From Candidatus Zhuqueibacterota bacterium (GTDB lineage Bacteria > Zhuqueibacterota > Zhuqueibacteria > Residuimicrobiales > Krinioviventaceae), in the NCBI GenBank assembly GCA_016928775.1, contig JAFGKD010000033.1:156761-220760 (forward strand): a stretch of 64,000 bases of DNA. The letters are read 5' to 3'. The first letter of the stretch is position 1; every line of letters begins with the position of its first letter. The position numbers and the translations under genes were made by a program. Below the pieces are notes generated by a model that was given only the letters and a program-made list of their open reading frames with translations, did no database searches and was not told where the DNA came from. Positions 1 through 8,564 of this stretch are shown here, in pieces.

Positions 1-434
1 ATCGCTTTCCGAAGTGCGGCAAATACGACAATGTCCTTTTTTGAATCATAGTAGGTGTTATGAACAAAATCAACATTGTACTCATCTCGCGGCGCGACAA
101 GCAGTTGCTCCAATTCCCATTCGATATGCTTTCGCACGTCTGAATCTGCTAATCCTTTATCAACAGCAAAATGCTTTTTTAGCGCCAGGCGTCTGTCAAT
201 GCAAACGTTCGCACCCGAGATTGCTTTGCTAAAGTTGTCCAAACTCGAATCGATCAATTTTGATATTTGGGGAATATACTCCTGATCTCCTATTATGGTA
301 AAATCAAAACTTTTTGGCAACGCGACCTGAACAAGACTCGTGACATTGATCTTGCCGTTCCATTCCTCGGCTTCAACAAAAAAGAGTTTGTCATGACCGA
401 TGCTGATCCCAAGTTTTACTATTTCCTTCACCAT
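1..434 (-). CDS. pilM: PilM-like type IV pilus assembly ATPase (partial, C-terminus beyond left edge)
   Basis: The frame is open from an ATG at 434 to the window edge, giving 144 N-terminal residues. The start follows a purine-rich ribosome site (GAGGGGAC) at good spacing. The N-terminus (VKLGISIGHDKLFFVEAEE) resembles the actin-like ATPase fold of PilM. The segment around residues 98-120 (DVRKHIEWELEQLL, then DEYNVDFV) matches the PilM stretch in which an acidic helix precedes a D-Y/F-V strand. PilM is a cytoplasmic actin-like protein that binds PilN and helps assemble type IV pili or DNA-uptake pseudopili. It lies 78 bp after a prepilin-like gene and close to comEA, so the context fits. The P-loop-like ATP motifs of the second half are not visible, so the assignment rests on the N-terminal third. 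Confidence 0.7.
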   Translation of the reverse strand, partial: MVKEIVKLGISIGHDKLFFVEAEEWNGKINVTSLVQVALPKSFDFTIIGDQEYIPQISKLIDSSLDNFSKAISGANVCIDRRLALKKHFAVDKGLADSDVRKHIEWELEQLLVAPRDEYNVDFVHNTYYDSKKDIVVFAALRKA

Positions 435-512
435 AAGAGTCCCCTCAAAAGTTCACGGTTTCATTATATTATAATGGTTTTAAACAAGAATTTAGTTCAT
501 AAATTTTTATAT

Positions 513-1274
513 TTACCAGCTCTTTTCGCCGTTTTCCAACGCGCCATGGTTCTCAATTCGCAAGCCACCGAGGAAACTCTTTTGAAAATCTTCTTTGAGT
601 TTTTCCTGATCCGTTGAATCCAGTGGACAATAGATGCTGATCATCTTGGGTGTCGTGTCATTATCAACGGTGATAAGATAATCTTTATCAACGGTTGGAC
701 ATCGGTATATATTGTTGAGCGTCATGAAAGCCATGGTATCGATTTTTGCAGCATATTCCGGCCATGCCCGCAACGAATCGAGGACAAAAGCTTCGGTTGT
801 ATCCAAATCGACATCATTGGCAAAAGCCAACATAGAATCAACGAGGGCGCTAATCGCCATATCGAACATGATCGTAGTGACAGAATCAGGACCTGCGCCA
901 AAGATAGAGTCCGCTGTGACCGTCACTGTATCATCCAGTTGCTTGAATGACTTTATAATTTGTGTGCCCAGTATGCTGTCGAGACCGGTGAAACGGTGCA
1001 ATTTTTTCCCGGTTGTGTCGGAGATGATAAAATCTATGACCTTTTCGAGCGTGTCATTATAGAGAAATTTGTCTTCCATGTATGTTACTTCAGCAAAATA
1101 GATATGCCACAAGTTGTCGCGGCATTTTTCCTGATTTTGTTCCTCCTCTTTCCATAACTTGTTGGGGTAGGTCAAGGAAAAGACAAGAGCTGCGGCAAGG
1201 ATAACAGCAACGATTTCCAGAAGAATGGAACCCTTTGCCTTGAAGTTCTTTTTTTTCGGACTGTTCTCTGACAT
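513..1274 (-). CDS. Prepilin-like protein with class III signal sequence
   Basis: 253 aa, with a strong GGAGG ribosome site before the ATG. The first 15 residues are hydrophilic and lysine-rich and end in KAKG. They are followed by SILLEIVAVILAAALVFSL, which gives a G|S cleavage site with Glu at +5 and then a hydrophobic helix: the type IV prepilin peptidase signature. After the helix comes a charged segment with 'CRDNL', reminiscent of the conserved region after the helix in pseudopilins. The remaining roughly 200 residues are acidic, rich in Asp and Thr, and not recognised. The gene lies between comEA and pilM in the same orientation. I infer a minor pilin or pseudopilin of a type IV pilus or competence system. 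The large globular domain is unusual and has no family I can name. Confidence 0.6.
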   Translation of the reverse strand: MSENSPKKKNFKAKGSILLEIVAVILAAALVFSLTYPNKLWKEEEQNQEKCRDNLWHIYFAEVTYMEDKFLYNDTLEKVIDFIISDTTGKKLHRFTGLDSILGTQIIKSFKQLDDTVTVTADSIFGAGPDSVTTIMFDMAISALVDSMLAFANDVDLDTTEAFVLDSLRAWPEYAAKIDTMAFMTLNNIYRCPTVDKDYLITVDNDTTPKMISIYCPLDSTDQEKLKEDFQKSFLGGLRIENHGALENGEKSW

Positions 1275-1304
1275 CTTTCCTCCTCAAAGAATACGATAAT
1301 TTGG

Positions 1305-1739
1305 TTATTCGACAGTTATATAGTCTTTAATTTTTTCAAATGTTTTCGGGCCAATATTTTTGACTTTTTGAATATCCTGAATCGTTTTAAAAGGTCCATT
1401 ATCTTGACGGAAACTTGTTATTTTCTCGGCGATCACCGGTCCAATTCCCGGCAGAATTTCCAGTTCCTCGCGTGTTGCTTTATTAATGTCTATTTTCTCT
1501 GTTAGTGTTTTTTTCGTTATATTGCTCTCAGTCTCAGCAGCAATCCTGTTTTTGTCTCCGTCATCCAGGCGCTGCGATTTTTTTTCAAAATCAGCCAATA
1601 TTCTTTGTCGTTCCCTCTCCCATGTTTCATCCGGTTTTTTATCAAGACTGTTGCGAACTATTTTCAGGCAAAATCCAACAATAAATGTTATCACCAAAAA
1701 GAGCAGAAAACGCTGCTCTTGTTTAGTAAAAATGGACAT
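1305..1739 (-). CDS. ComEA-like helix-hairpin-helix DNA-binding protein
   Basis: 144 aa. One membrane segment lies at about residues 9-27 (FLLFLVITFIVGFCLKI), followed by a charged linker. A C-terminal double helix-hairpin-helix occupies about residues 80-140: IDINKATREELEILPGIGP, then FKTIQDIQKVKNIGPKTFEKI. This is the standard ComEA architecture, a membrane-anchored protein that binds incoming DNA in natural transformation. The ATG sits one base beyond the dnaJ stop codon, so it is translated from the chaperone transcript, with the prepilin-like gene and pilM downstream. The link between competence or pilus genes and the heat-shock operon is a context observation. Family assignment is firm; a role in DNA uptake is inferred. 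Confidence 0.85.
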   Translation of the reverse strand: MSIFTKQEQRFLLFLVITFIVGFCLKIVRNSLDKKPDETWERERQRILADFEKKSQRLDDGDKNRIAAETESNITKKTLTEKIDINKATREELEILPGIGPVIAEKITSFRQDNGPFKTIQDIQKVKNIGPKTFEKIKDYITVE

Positions 1740-1740
1740 A

Positions 1741-2856
1741 TTACAAAATGGCTTCCTTCATACGTTCGAAAAAGCCCTTGTCTTCGTTTTTTGGATGGAT
1801 GCTGTCGAACTTGGACAGTTCTTTAAGTAATGTTTTTTCTTTGTTGCCGAGTTTTGCTGGAGTCCATACATGCACTTTGATCAGCTCATCGCCCCTTTTA
1901 TAGGAATTTAAATGAGGGATGCCTTTGCCTTTCATTCGCAAAATTTTGCCGCTTTGGGTGCCGGCGGGTATGGAGATCATGGCCTTGCCATCCAATGTAG
2001 GGACCTCGACATCTTCGCCAAGAGCGACTTGCGGGAATGACAAACGCAGATGATAAACAATATCATCGCCATGACGTTCGAACTCGGCGTGCTTTTTCTC
2101 TTCAATAATAATGATAACATCGCCTTGCGGACCGCCTCTTGGTCCGACATTGCCCTCACCTCGAATTGTCAAATACTGCCCCTCAGCAATGCCGGCTGGA
2201 ACATCAACTTCGAGAAAAGCCTCGCCACGCACTCGCCCTTCACCGTAGCAGGTGGGACAGGGTTTATCAATTATTTGTCCCTCACCACCGCAGCGTTGGC
2301 ATGTTTGGCTTACCGTAAAAAAGCCTTGTCGATATGCGACTTCTCCTTGTCCGTGGCAAGATGGGCAAGTGACTTTGGTTGTGCCAGGGCTTTTGCCAGT
2401 GCCATCGCATGTTTTGCAAATGACCTGTTTTTTTAATTTGATTTTTTTCTTGACACCGTTGGCAATGTCGTTCAAAGTTAACTGGAGACGAATTTGTAGA
2501 TCCGCACCTCTACGCTGTGGGGAGCGACGGGGACCGGAGCTTCCCATACCAAAAATATCACCAAAACCGCCGCCAAACACCTCCCGAAAAATATCAAAAG
2601 GATCGCTAAAGCCGCCAAAACCGCCCGCGGTTGTGCGCGTACCAGCGCGACCAAAACGATCATAGTGCGCCCGTTTTTGCGGATCGGACAATACAGCGTA
2701 TGCTTCACCGATTTGCTTGAATTTTTCTTCTGCTTCTTTATTGTCGGGATTCCGGTCGGGATGATATTGCATAGCTAACTGCCGATACGCTTTTTTGATT
2801 TCGTTTTGATCGGCATCCCGTCCAATCCCTAAAATAGTGTAATAGTCTTCCGCCAT
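1741..2856 (-). CDS. dnaJ: Chaperone protein DnaJ
   Basis: 371 aa, the usual full length. The J domain has the HPD motif at residues 32-34. A Gly/Phe-rich segment follows (about 70-112). The zinc-binding domain then shows four CxxCxGxG-type repeats: [24 protein letters not shown] and CPTCYGEG. The C-terminal substrate-binding domains are intact. DnaJ stimulates ATP hydrolysis by DnaK and delivers unfolded clients in the cytoplasm. It follows grpE by 35 nt in the order hrcA-grpE-dnaJ. dnaK is not in the operon, although in many bacteria it lies between grpE and dnaJ, so it must be elsewhere in the genome. Confidence 0.97.
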   Translation of the reverse strand: MAEDYYTILGIGRDADQNEIKKAYRQLAMQYHPDRNPDNKEAEEKFKQIGEAYAVLSDPQKRAHYDRFGRAGTRTTAGGFGGFSDPFDIFREVFGGGFGDIFGMGSSGPRRSPQRRGADLQIRLQLTLNDIANGVKKKIKLKKQVICKTCDGTGKSPGTTKVTCPSCHGQGEVAYRQGFFTVSQTCQRCGGEGQIIDKPCPTCYGEGRVRGEAFLEVDVPAGIAEGQYLTIRGEGNVGPRGGPQGDVIIIIEEKKHAEFERHGDDIVYHLRLSFPQVALGEDVEVPTLDGKAMISIPAGTQSGKILRMKGKGIPHLNSYKRGDELIKVHVWTPAKLGNKEKTLLKELSKFDSIHPKNEDKGFFERMKEAIL

Positions 2857-2891
2857 GTGCTTTTTTTTAGTTGAACATCCTCTATCTGGTT

Positions 2892-3410
2892 CTACTTGCT
2901 GACGATAACTTTTGCGTGACGAATCACCTTGTCTCTGAACTCATAACCTTTCAAATGTTGTTCAACAACCGTGTCAGGTTCCACATCATCCAGTTGCACC
3001 TGCAGCAAGGCATCGTGCTTTTCGGGATCGAACGGTTTGTTTATCGTATCAAGCTCTACCAGGCCATAATCATCTAAAATTCTTTGAAAATTTTTCAAAA
3101 TGAGAACAACGCCTTTATGCAACGTCTCAAAATCCTGGTCACTTTCCACCGCTGCAAATCGTTCAAGATCATCCAATATCGGCAGAATTGAGGCGATGAG
3201 ATCAGCGCTCGCTCGGTCAATCCATTCTGCTCTTTCGTTGTTCACTCTTTTGCGATAATTGTCGAACTCGGCTGCCGTTCGCAGCAGCTTTTCCTGCAAT
3301 TCGTTTTTTTCAGCGATCGCTTGTTCGAGCTCTTTTTTATAATTTCTTCTCTTTGTCCTTGTCGTACTTGAGATATCGTTTGCCTTTTGAGTTTCTGTCT
3401 CTTTTTCCAT
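2892..3410 (-). CDS. grpE: Nucleotide exchange factor GrpE
   Basis: 172 aa. A charged N-terminal tail leads into a long coiled-coil (about 25-75; '[19 protein letters not shown]' is the characteristic GrpE segment). The C-terminal beta domain has the conserved '[12 protein letters not shown]' and '[23 protein letters not shown]'. GrpE releases ADP from DnaK. The ATG follows a GGAACA site 16 nt after the hrcA stop, so the two are almost certainly co-transcribed. Length and motifs are typical. Confidence 0.96.
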   Translation of the reverse strand: MEKETETQKANDISSTTRTKRRNYKKELEQAIAEKNELQEKLLRTAAEFDNYRKRVNNERAEWIDRASADLIASILPILDDLERFAAVESDQDFETLHKGVVLILKNFQRILDDYGLVELDTINKPFDPEKHDALLQVQLDDVEPDTVVEQHLKGYEFRDKVIRHAKVIVSK

Positions 3411-3426
3411 TATTGTTCCGGATCAC

Positions 3427-4461
3427 CTAATTCTTTTTCGATACAAAATAAGTAAGCGTATCCGCCATAAACTTGACGAGAGAAATAATTTTGGCATATT
3501 GCATCCGCGTTGGTCCCAGTACGCCGAGTGTGCCAATCGCTCCGTCTATTGAATAAGTTGTTGTGATGATGCTACAATTTTTTGTTAATTCTTCGGCGCT
3601 TTCATCACCAATGACGATGCTTATATCGTTTGAACTATGTTCGGAAAGTACTCGCACCAACACATCTTTGCGATCTAATAGCTCCAAAACTTTACCCACT
3701 TGTTCAACAGAGCCAAACTCTGGATTGGCAATGACATTTTTCGCGCCAAAAAAATGAATGTCACTTTCCGGCTCAAACTGGATCATTTTGTCCGTGTTGT
3801 CTTTGATTTTATCGATGAGGTCTTTGCTTTTGGCATCCACATCAGAAAATCGCTCATGAAAAGATGTTGAAAGTTGCTCGATGGAAAGACCACGCAACCG
3901 GTCGTTAATGAGTTGGGATATTTCGTTCAAAAAATCGGATGAGAATTGATTTTCAATTTCAATAATGACCGATTTAACCAGTCCGGATTCTATGCTGAGA
4001 ATCACCAACAGTTTTTGTTCAGATATTTGAATCAGCTCCAGATTCTTGAAAAGACCGCGTGTAAAGCGTGGCGAGAGGACAATGCCGAGTTGGCTTGAAA
4101 TATCGCCCAGGATTCGAGCCGTCTCGCCAATAATTCGATCGGCATCCTGAGTGAACTGCTCCAGTTTTTTTATGATGCTTTTTTTTTCTGGCTTTGTTAG
4201 ATAGGTTCCTTTCCCAAGGCTGTCCACATAGACGCGATACCCGTGGGTAGTGGGTATACGCCCGGCAGACGTGTGTGGCTGCCAAATAAGACCCAGTTCT
4301 TCTAAATCGGCCATAACATTGCGCACTGTCGCCGGGCTAATATTAAGATGATAATTCTTCGAAATATAGCGAGAGCCAACAGGTTCGGCATTTCGCGTAA
4401 ACCCGTGCACAATGGCGAGAAAAACTTGTCGCTCTCTCTCTGTTAATTCAATAGTTGACAT
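3427..4461 (-). CDS. hrcA: Heat-inducible transcription repressor HrcA
   Basis: 344 aa from the ATG at 4461; an in-frame TTG one codon upstream is less likely because the GGAC ribosome site is better spaced for the ATG. The N-terminal winged helix (about 1-75; 'LTERERQVFLAIVHGF', 'ISPATVRNVMADLEELGLI', 'HTSAGRIPTTHGYR') is the HrcA DNA-binding domain. The GAF-like dimerisation domain and a C-terminal 'GPTRMQYAKIISLVKFMAD' follow. HrcA normally represses groE and dnaK operons by binding CIRCE. It heads the chaperone operon, so autoregulation would be expected. However, no recognisable CIRCE inverted repeat is seen between 4461 and 4563. Confidence 0.95.
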   Translation of the reverse strand: MSTIELTERERQVFLAIVHGFTRNAEPVGSRYISKNYHLNISPATVRNVMADLEELGLIWQPHTSAGRIPTTHGYRVYVDSLGKGTYLTKPEKKSIIKKLEQFTQDADRIIGETARILGDISSQLGIVLSPRFTRGLFKNLELIQISEQKLLVILSIESGLVKSVIIEIENQFSSDFLNEISQLINDRLRGLSIEQLSTSFHERFSDVDAKSKDLIDKIKDNTDKMIQFEPESDIHFFGAKNVIANPEFGSVEQVGKVLELLDRKDVLVRVLSEHSSNDISIVIGDESAEELTKNCSIITTTYSIDGAIGTLGVLGPTRMQYAKIISLVKFMADTLTYFVSKKN

Positions 4462-4489
4462 CAAAAGTCCGTACTAAAAAATTATCCCA

Positions 4490-4518
4490 AAAATAGCGAT
4501 TTTTATCTGCCTTGTCAA
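4490..4518 (-). promoter_or_regulatory. Sigma-70-type promoter for hrcA-grpE-dnaJ
   Basis: On the minus strand, TTGACA (4518-4513) and TATTTT (4495-4490) are separated by exactly 17 bp. This places transcription start near 4483, about 20 nt before the hrcA ATG. It is the only good promoter in the 102-bp gap between ftsX and hrcA. It resembles a housekeeping rather than a heat-shock sigma promoter. Confidence 0.65.
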
Positions 4519-4563
4519 GCTAAATTTCCCCAGCAAAAAGCAACCTAACCCCATAAAAATCAT

Positions 4564-5412
4564 TTACAAAAACCGCTTCATTGCAAATTGACTGCCAACA
4601 AATCCGAAAAACAAACCGGCAACAATAATGCCCCAATAGATCGGTTGTGGAACAACAAGAAGACCGGGCCACTGTACATTTAATAGATTAACAACGGCAT
4701 ATATGATGCAAAAAGCGATCAATCCACCCAGCAGCCCTTGAAGCATACCTTCCAATATAAAAGGTCGGCGGATGAAGGCATTGGTTGCGCCAACCAGTTT
4801 CATAGTAGCAATTATTTGTTGCCTGGCAATAATGATAAGCCGAATGGTGTTAGAAATCATAAAAAAAGAGCCGAGAAATACAAAGAACGCTAAAACATAC
4901 ATCACTATTTTTGAAATGCTGGAAAATTTTACCAATATGTTGAGCGCGCCCTGATTTAGAACGACCTCATCGATTTCGGGTCGTTTTTCAAGCTGTGCAG
5001 CTATGGTATCAACGCTCGTCCTGTTGTTCGTGTCATCACTGAGTTGAATACTAAACGAGGCTGGCAGCGGATTCTCTTCGAGAGCATCGAATATATCATC
5101 GCCAAACTCTTTTTTGAACTCTGCTGCTGCCGCTTCTTTTGATATATAGTCGACATTGATGACGCCATCCATGTCGATTAATTCATTTTTCAACTGTTTA
5201 ATTTCTACTTCAGTTATGGTATTGGCAAGAAAAATTTGCAGATCATATTTCGCATTCAAAACAGTCACCAGGCGGTTCATGTTAAACGACAGAATGACAA
5301 CAAGGCTGAGGATCAAAAGGAGAAAAAAAACAGTGAACACGGTTATCGCTGTTGAAACCCGAGCTTTGGCGAAACCCGCAAATGCTTCTTTTATGCTGTA
5401 CAAAAGACTCAT
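4564..5412 (-). CDS. ftsX: Cell division protein FtsX
   Basis: 282 aa. An N-terminal cytoplasmic segment and TM1 lie at about 23-46. A periplasmic domain of about 120 residues follows, with the FtsX-typical 'YISKEAAAAEFKKEFGDD' and 'NPLPASFSIQL'. Three further helices come at about 165-195, 215-238 and 255-275. FtsX is the membrane partner of the FtsE ATPase and couples divisome constriction to activation of peptidoglycan hydrolases. The ATG overlaps the ftsE stop by 4 nt, indicating translational coupling. Length and topology are normal. Confidence 0.93.
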   Translation of the reverse strand: MSLLYSIKEAFAGFAKARVSTAITVFTVFFLLLILSLVVILSFNMNRLVTVLNAKYDLQIFLANTITEVEIKQLKNELIDMDGVINVDYISKEAAAAEFKKEFGDDIFDALEENPLPASFSIQLSDDTNNRTSVDTIAAQLEKRPEIDEVVLNQGALNILVKFSSISKIVMYVLAFFVFLGSFFMISNTIRLIIIARQQIIATMKLVGATNAFIRRPFILEGMLQGLLGGLIAFCIIYAVVNLLNVQWPGLLVVPQPIYWGIIVAGLFFGFVGSQFAMKRFL

Positions 5413-6056
5413 ATAATTTGCCCATTTTCAATTCGAACTATTCTCCCATTGTACGCTTTTGCCAGGCTCATATTGTGCGTAGCCATCAGCAAAGAGGTTC
5501 CGCGCGTATTAATTCGCATCAACACATCCATAATTTCACTTGCTGTTTTGGGATCCAGGTTCCCGGTGGGTTCATCTGCCAAAAGAATATAAGGCTCATT
5601 GACAATAGCGCGTGCGATGGCGACGCGTTGTTGTTCACCTCCGGATAGTTCATTTGGATATTTCCGCGATTTGTGACTCAGACCTACGTCAGCCAGGGCT
5701 CGCAATACCTTGCGCTTTATCACTTTGCTTCTTGTGCCGATAACTTCCAGAACAAAAGAGACATTTCGAAAGACATCCCTGTCGTTGAGCAGTTTAAAAT
5801 CCTGAAAAACAATCCCGAGCCTGCGACGAAGATAGGGAATCTGTTTCAGCAAGATAAAAAGAGAGTTATACTCTCCAATAATGACATGGCCCTCGGACGG
5901 CCATTCCTCCAAAAATATAGTTTTTAGTACTGTCGATTTTCCGGCGCCGCTCGGGCCGACGAGAAAAACTTTCTCCCCCGGATGAATCTGAAATGAGACC
6001 TTGCGAATGCCATCACCCGTGGGATAGGTTACTTTGACATTATGAAGTTCTAACAT
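5409..6056 (-). CDS. ftsE: Cell division ATP-binding protein FtsE
   Basis: 215 aa ABC ATPase. Walker A GPSGAGKST is at about residues 34-42; the Q-loop lies near 'GIVFQDFKLL'; the signature is LSGGEQQR; Walker B is ILLADEPTGNLD, and the switch His lies in 'LLMATHNM'. 'DFKLLNDRDVFRNV' is typical of FtsE. It overlaps the upstream methyltransferase gene by 17 nt and ftsX by 4 nt. It acts at the inner membrane with FtsX in septal cell-wall hydrolysis control. Confidence 0.93.
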   Translation of the reverse strand: MLELHNVKVTYPTGDGIRKVSFQIHPGEKVFLVGPSGAGKSTVLKTIFLEEWPSEGHVIIGEYNSLFILLKQIPYLRRRLGIVFQDFKLLNDRDVFRNVSFVLEVIGTRSKVIKRKVLRALADVGLSHKSRKYPNELSGGEQQRVAIARAIVNEPYILLADEPTGNLDPKTASEIMDVLMRINTRGTSLLMATHNMSLAKAYNGRIVRIENGQII

Positions 6057-6825
6057 GGCGATTGGACTTTTTTTTCAATACAAAATGAACACGTTCACAT
6101 TTCTCAGTCAATGGATCAAATGAAAAATTCTTGTACCCGGCCAGGAGATCAAAAGGAGAATCTTGAATAAAAGCCTGGATATCCTCCAACGGCCAAATTC
6201 GTTGCCGATGCGTCTCACATAAGGTCATCCCGGGATTTTGTGCCAGCCTTATCTCAAAGTGATTGGTTTGAATATGATTTTTCTTGTCGAATGTAGATTT
6301 TCGCACATAACGCGCCCCTGAAAAAGACTCTTTATTCACGTACTGGGAAAAGTCTTTTGATGAATTATAAATTGTACTCACATCAAAAATAAAAAGACCG
6401 TTTTCCTGTAATTGAGCCGAAATTTCCAGGAGTGAGGCATGCCATGATGAGGACTCTAACAAGTAATTCATACTATCATATAGTGAAACGACGACATCTG
6501 CGCGCTCGGACAAAGGGAGATGAGACAAATCTGCGCAGATGAACGATGCCGGATTTGTAGACCATTTCCGCACCGCTTGCTTGAGCATCGGCAAAGAACT
6601 GTCCATTCCCGTCACATGATAGCCGTATATATGCAGCAACAAGCAAAATGTACCGGTGCCGCATGATATATCGACAACCCACTTGCTCGCCGGCCGATAA
6701 CAGGAGATAATATCATGAATATAGGCTGCCCATCGTTCATAATTCACGTGTGCCATCACTCGATCATAGATGGGCGCCAGGGCAGTATATGGCGCCACGT
6801 TTTTATGTGAAGCGCCCCATTTCAT
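6040..6825 (-). CDS. Class I SAM-dependent methyltransferase
   Basis: 261 aa. Motif I, WVVDISCGTGTFCLLL (about residues 48-63), gives the GxGxG-like SAM-binding loop. 'GMDSSLPMLKQA' follows as the acidic/ribose-binding motif, and 'ADVVVSLYDSMNYLL' as motif IV. The overall order matches small-molecule methyltransferases of the Methyltransf_25 type, which carry an 'iYDrvM...Y..W..yi' N-terminus. The substrate cannot be deduced. It overlaps ftsE by 17 nt and so probably shares its transcript, but this position does not prove a role in division. Confidence 0.75.
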   Translation of the reverse strand: MKWGASHKNVAPYTALAPIYDRVMAHVNYERWAAYIHDIISCYRPASKWVVDISCGTGTFCLLLHIYGYHVTGMDSSLPMLKQAVRKWSTNPASFICADLSHLPLSERADVVVSLYDSMNYLLESSSWHASLLEISAQLQENGLFIFDVSTIYNSSKDFSQYVNKESFSGARYVRKSTFDKKNHIQTNHFEIRLAQNPGMTLCETHRQRIWPLEDIQAFIQDSPFDLLAGYKNFSFDPLTEKCERVHFVLKKKSNRHVRTS

Positions 6826-6877
6826 ATGATGTCAATATACAGAGTTTTTTTATGAAAGCCAATATGATCTTTGGCTG

Positions 6878-7279
6878 TCAATTTTCGCTTATCTTGACAT
6901 AACAAGATCTGACTCTCGGACCATCAAACTCACAAAAATAGAGAGATTGCCATGTACCCAAAACCAGCCGCCCATTATCAATAATAATTGTCAAAGATGG
7001 ACTGTAAATACTTGATTTAATATGTGCTGCCGAGTTACCCTCCATATGGTGGTAGCTGTCGTTGAATGGTACAATTTTGTTTGTTTCCATGATGATATCG
7101 CGCACGACATCGGGGTCCGCGTTTTCATTTATGGTTACGGCCGCTGTTGTGTGCGGTACAAAGATCAGACACAGGCCATCCTGTACTCCACTGTCTCGAA
7201 CAATGTTCTGCACATCATGATCAATGTTTATGAATTGAACCGTCTGTGTCGTTCTCACAGTGATTTTGTTTGCTTTCAT
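6878..7279 (-). CDS. YjbQ family protein (UPF0047, secondary thiamine-phosphate synthase-like)
   Basis: 133 aa, full length for the family. Conserved blocks are 'IVRDSGVQDGLCLIFVPHTTAAVTINENADPDV' (HTTAAVTINE core), 'YHHMEGNSAAHIKSS' (HMEGNSAAHIK), 'GRLVLGTWQSLYFCEFDGPR' and 'RSCYVKI'. YjbQ proteins are small trimers; the E. coli protein has weak thiamine-phosphate synthase activity, and the physiological reaction remains unclear. It starts 10 nt after the amidotransferase-like gene, so it is probably part of the same transcript. Confidence 0.9.
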   Translation of the reverse strand: MKANKITVRTTQTVQFINIDHDVQNIVRDSGVQDGLCLIFVPHTTAAVTINENADPDVVRDIIMETNKIVPFNDSYHHMEGNSAAHIKSSIYSPSLTIIIDNGRLVLGTWQSLYFCEFDGPRVRSCYVKISEN

Positions 7280-7289
7280 GTGTTCTCTG

Positions 7290-8564
7290 TTATGTTTTCA
7301 GCTTTTTCTTTTTTGCCGCCGGAAACAAGATATTATTTAAAATGAGCCGATAGCCCGGCGAATTCTTGTGCAATGACAGTTGTGTGGGTGGATCATTCAC
7401 AAAGTGTTGATAGTCTTCCGGATCGTGACCGGCATAATAAGTAAAAGTTCCTCTTCCAAGATTGCCGTGCAGATATTTCACTTGTCCCGTTCCTTCCGCT
7501 TCGCCTAAAATAACAACTGAATTTTTTATCAGCTCTTTTTTAAAGCCGGTCGTTTGCCCCATAAAGCCTTTGATCGCATTTACATGGCATTGCGTGAGCA
7601 TTGTCGGAACCGGATCATACTTGGCCGAAAACTCGAAAAGCGTAAAATAGTCGGCCTCCGCTCCTCGAAGCACGGGGGCATAACTCGGGGGGATATCAAT
7701 GTCCGAGTATTCATAGAGCAAAGGATTGGGATCGATCTTGAAATCCTCAAAAGCCAGCGTGTTAGAATAGTCAAGTTTGCTTTGGGCGTTTGCCTGCACT
7801 GGATCCCCATCAAAAACCGTATCCACGATATCCACTTGCGCTGCCGCCAGGGCGATATCAAAAGTATCTGTCGCCGAGCACATGGCGAACATAAAACCAC
7901 CGCGTCTGATGTACTCTTGAATCGCCAATACAACAGCTCGTTTGAGCTCGGATACTTTGGCAAAGCCAAGCCTTCTTGCCATGGATTCGTTCTTGGTGAC
8001 TTCATCCTTGTACCAATCCGCATTTCGATAATTCGCGTAAAACTTGCCGTATTGACCGGTGAAATCCTCATGGTGCAGGTGAAGCCAGTCATAGAGCTCC
8101 AATTCGCCTGCCAAAACGCGTTCATCCCATAGTTTCTCATGCGGAATCTCCGCGTACTCTAAAGCCAGAAGCACAGCGTCATCCCAGGCCTGTTTGTTTG
8201 GCGGCGCGTAAATCGCAATTTTGGGTGCTTTTTCCAGCAGTACCTTGTCCATGTTCTCTTGCTCAATGACAGCATAGAGCTGCGCACTGTCGCTGCCGCT
8301 CAACATGTCGTAAGAGACACCTCGAAGGCGCAACTCGCGCTCGACCGCAGGATAAAAATCCATAAAAAACGAACCGCCGCGATAGTTGAGCAGCCACTCC
8401 ACAGGAATACCATTTTCCAAAGCCCAGTAGGCAATGCCGTACGCTTTTAAATGATCCGATTGCTGTAGATCCATATAAACGAGAATTTTTTGAGCGTGCA
8501 CAGGCATGGCAAAAACAACTAAAACAACTAATATTGTTATCTGGATTGATTTTTTCAGCATCAT
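7290..8564 (-). CDS. Exported class I amidotransferase/ThuA-like protein of the DUF4159 operon
   Basis: 424 aa. A signal peptide occupies about residues 1-24 (IQITILVVLVVFAMPVHAQ). The mature N-terminus 'KILVYMDLQQSDHLKAYGIAYWALENGIPVEWLLNYRGGSF' is distinctive. 'AVVLAIQEYIRRGGFMFAMCSATDTFDIAL' looks like a nucleophile-elbow/flavodoxin-like segment, and 'GTFTYYAGHDPEDYQH' holds a C-terminal His. As I recall, similar FCB proteins are sometimes auto-labelled asparagine synthetase B; nothing here supports that, since there is no N-terminal Cys2 and no PP-loop. The ATG overlaps the TPR gene stop. Role unknown; I infer a periplasmic member of an envelope complex with the three genes upstream. Confidence 0.6.
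   Translation of the reverse strand: MMLKKSIQITILVVLVVFAMPVHAQKILVYMDLQQSDHLKAYGIAYWALENGIPVEWLLNYRGGSFFMDFYPAVERELRLRGVSYDMLSGSDSAQLYAVIEQENMDKVLLEKAPKIAIYAPPNKQAWDDAVLLALEYAEIPHEKLWDERVLAGELELYDWLHLHHEDFTGQYGKFYANYRNADWYKDEVTKNESMARRLGFAKVSELKRAVVLAIQEYIRRGGFMFAMCSATDTFDIALAAAQVDIVDTVFDGDPVQANAQSKLDYSNTLAFEDFKIDPNPLLYEYSDIDIPPSYAPVLRGAEADYFTLFEFSAKYDPVPTMLTQCHVNAIKGFMGQTTGFKKELIKNSVVILGEAEGTGQVKYLHGNLGRGTFTYYAGHDPEDYQHFVNDPPTQLSLHKNSPGYRLILNNILFPAAKKKKLKT

Noticed and set aside
4461..4563. CIRCE operator upstream of hrcA
   Set aside because: Only a weak TAGC-N21-GCTA symmetry is present; spacing and arms do not match CIRCE.
6845..6875. Hairpin AGCCAA...TTGGCT after yjbQ as a terminator
   Set aside because: Six-bp stem without a T run in the direction of transcription.
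7290..8564. Asparagine synthetase B
   Set aside because: A label I recall for similar proteins; no N-terminal Cys nucleophile, no ATP-pyrophosphatase motif, and the protein has a signal peptide.
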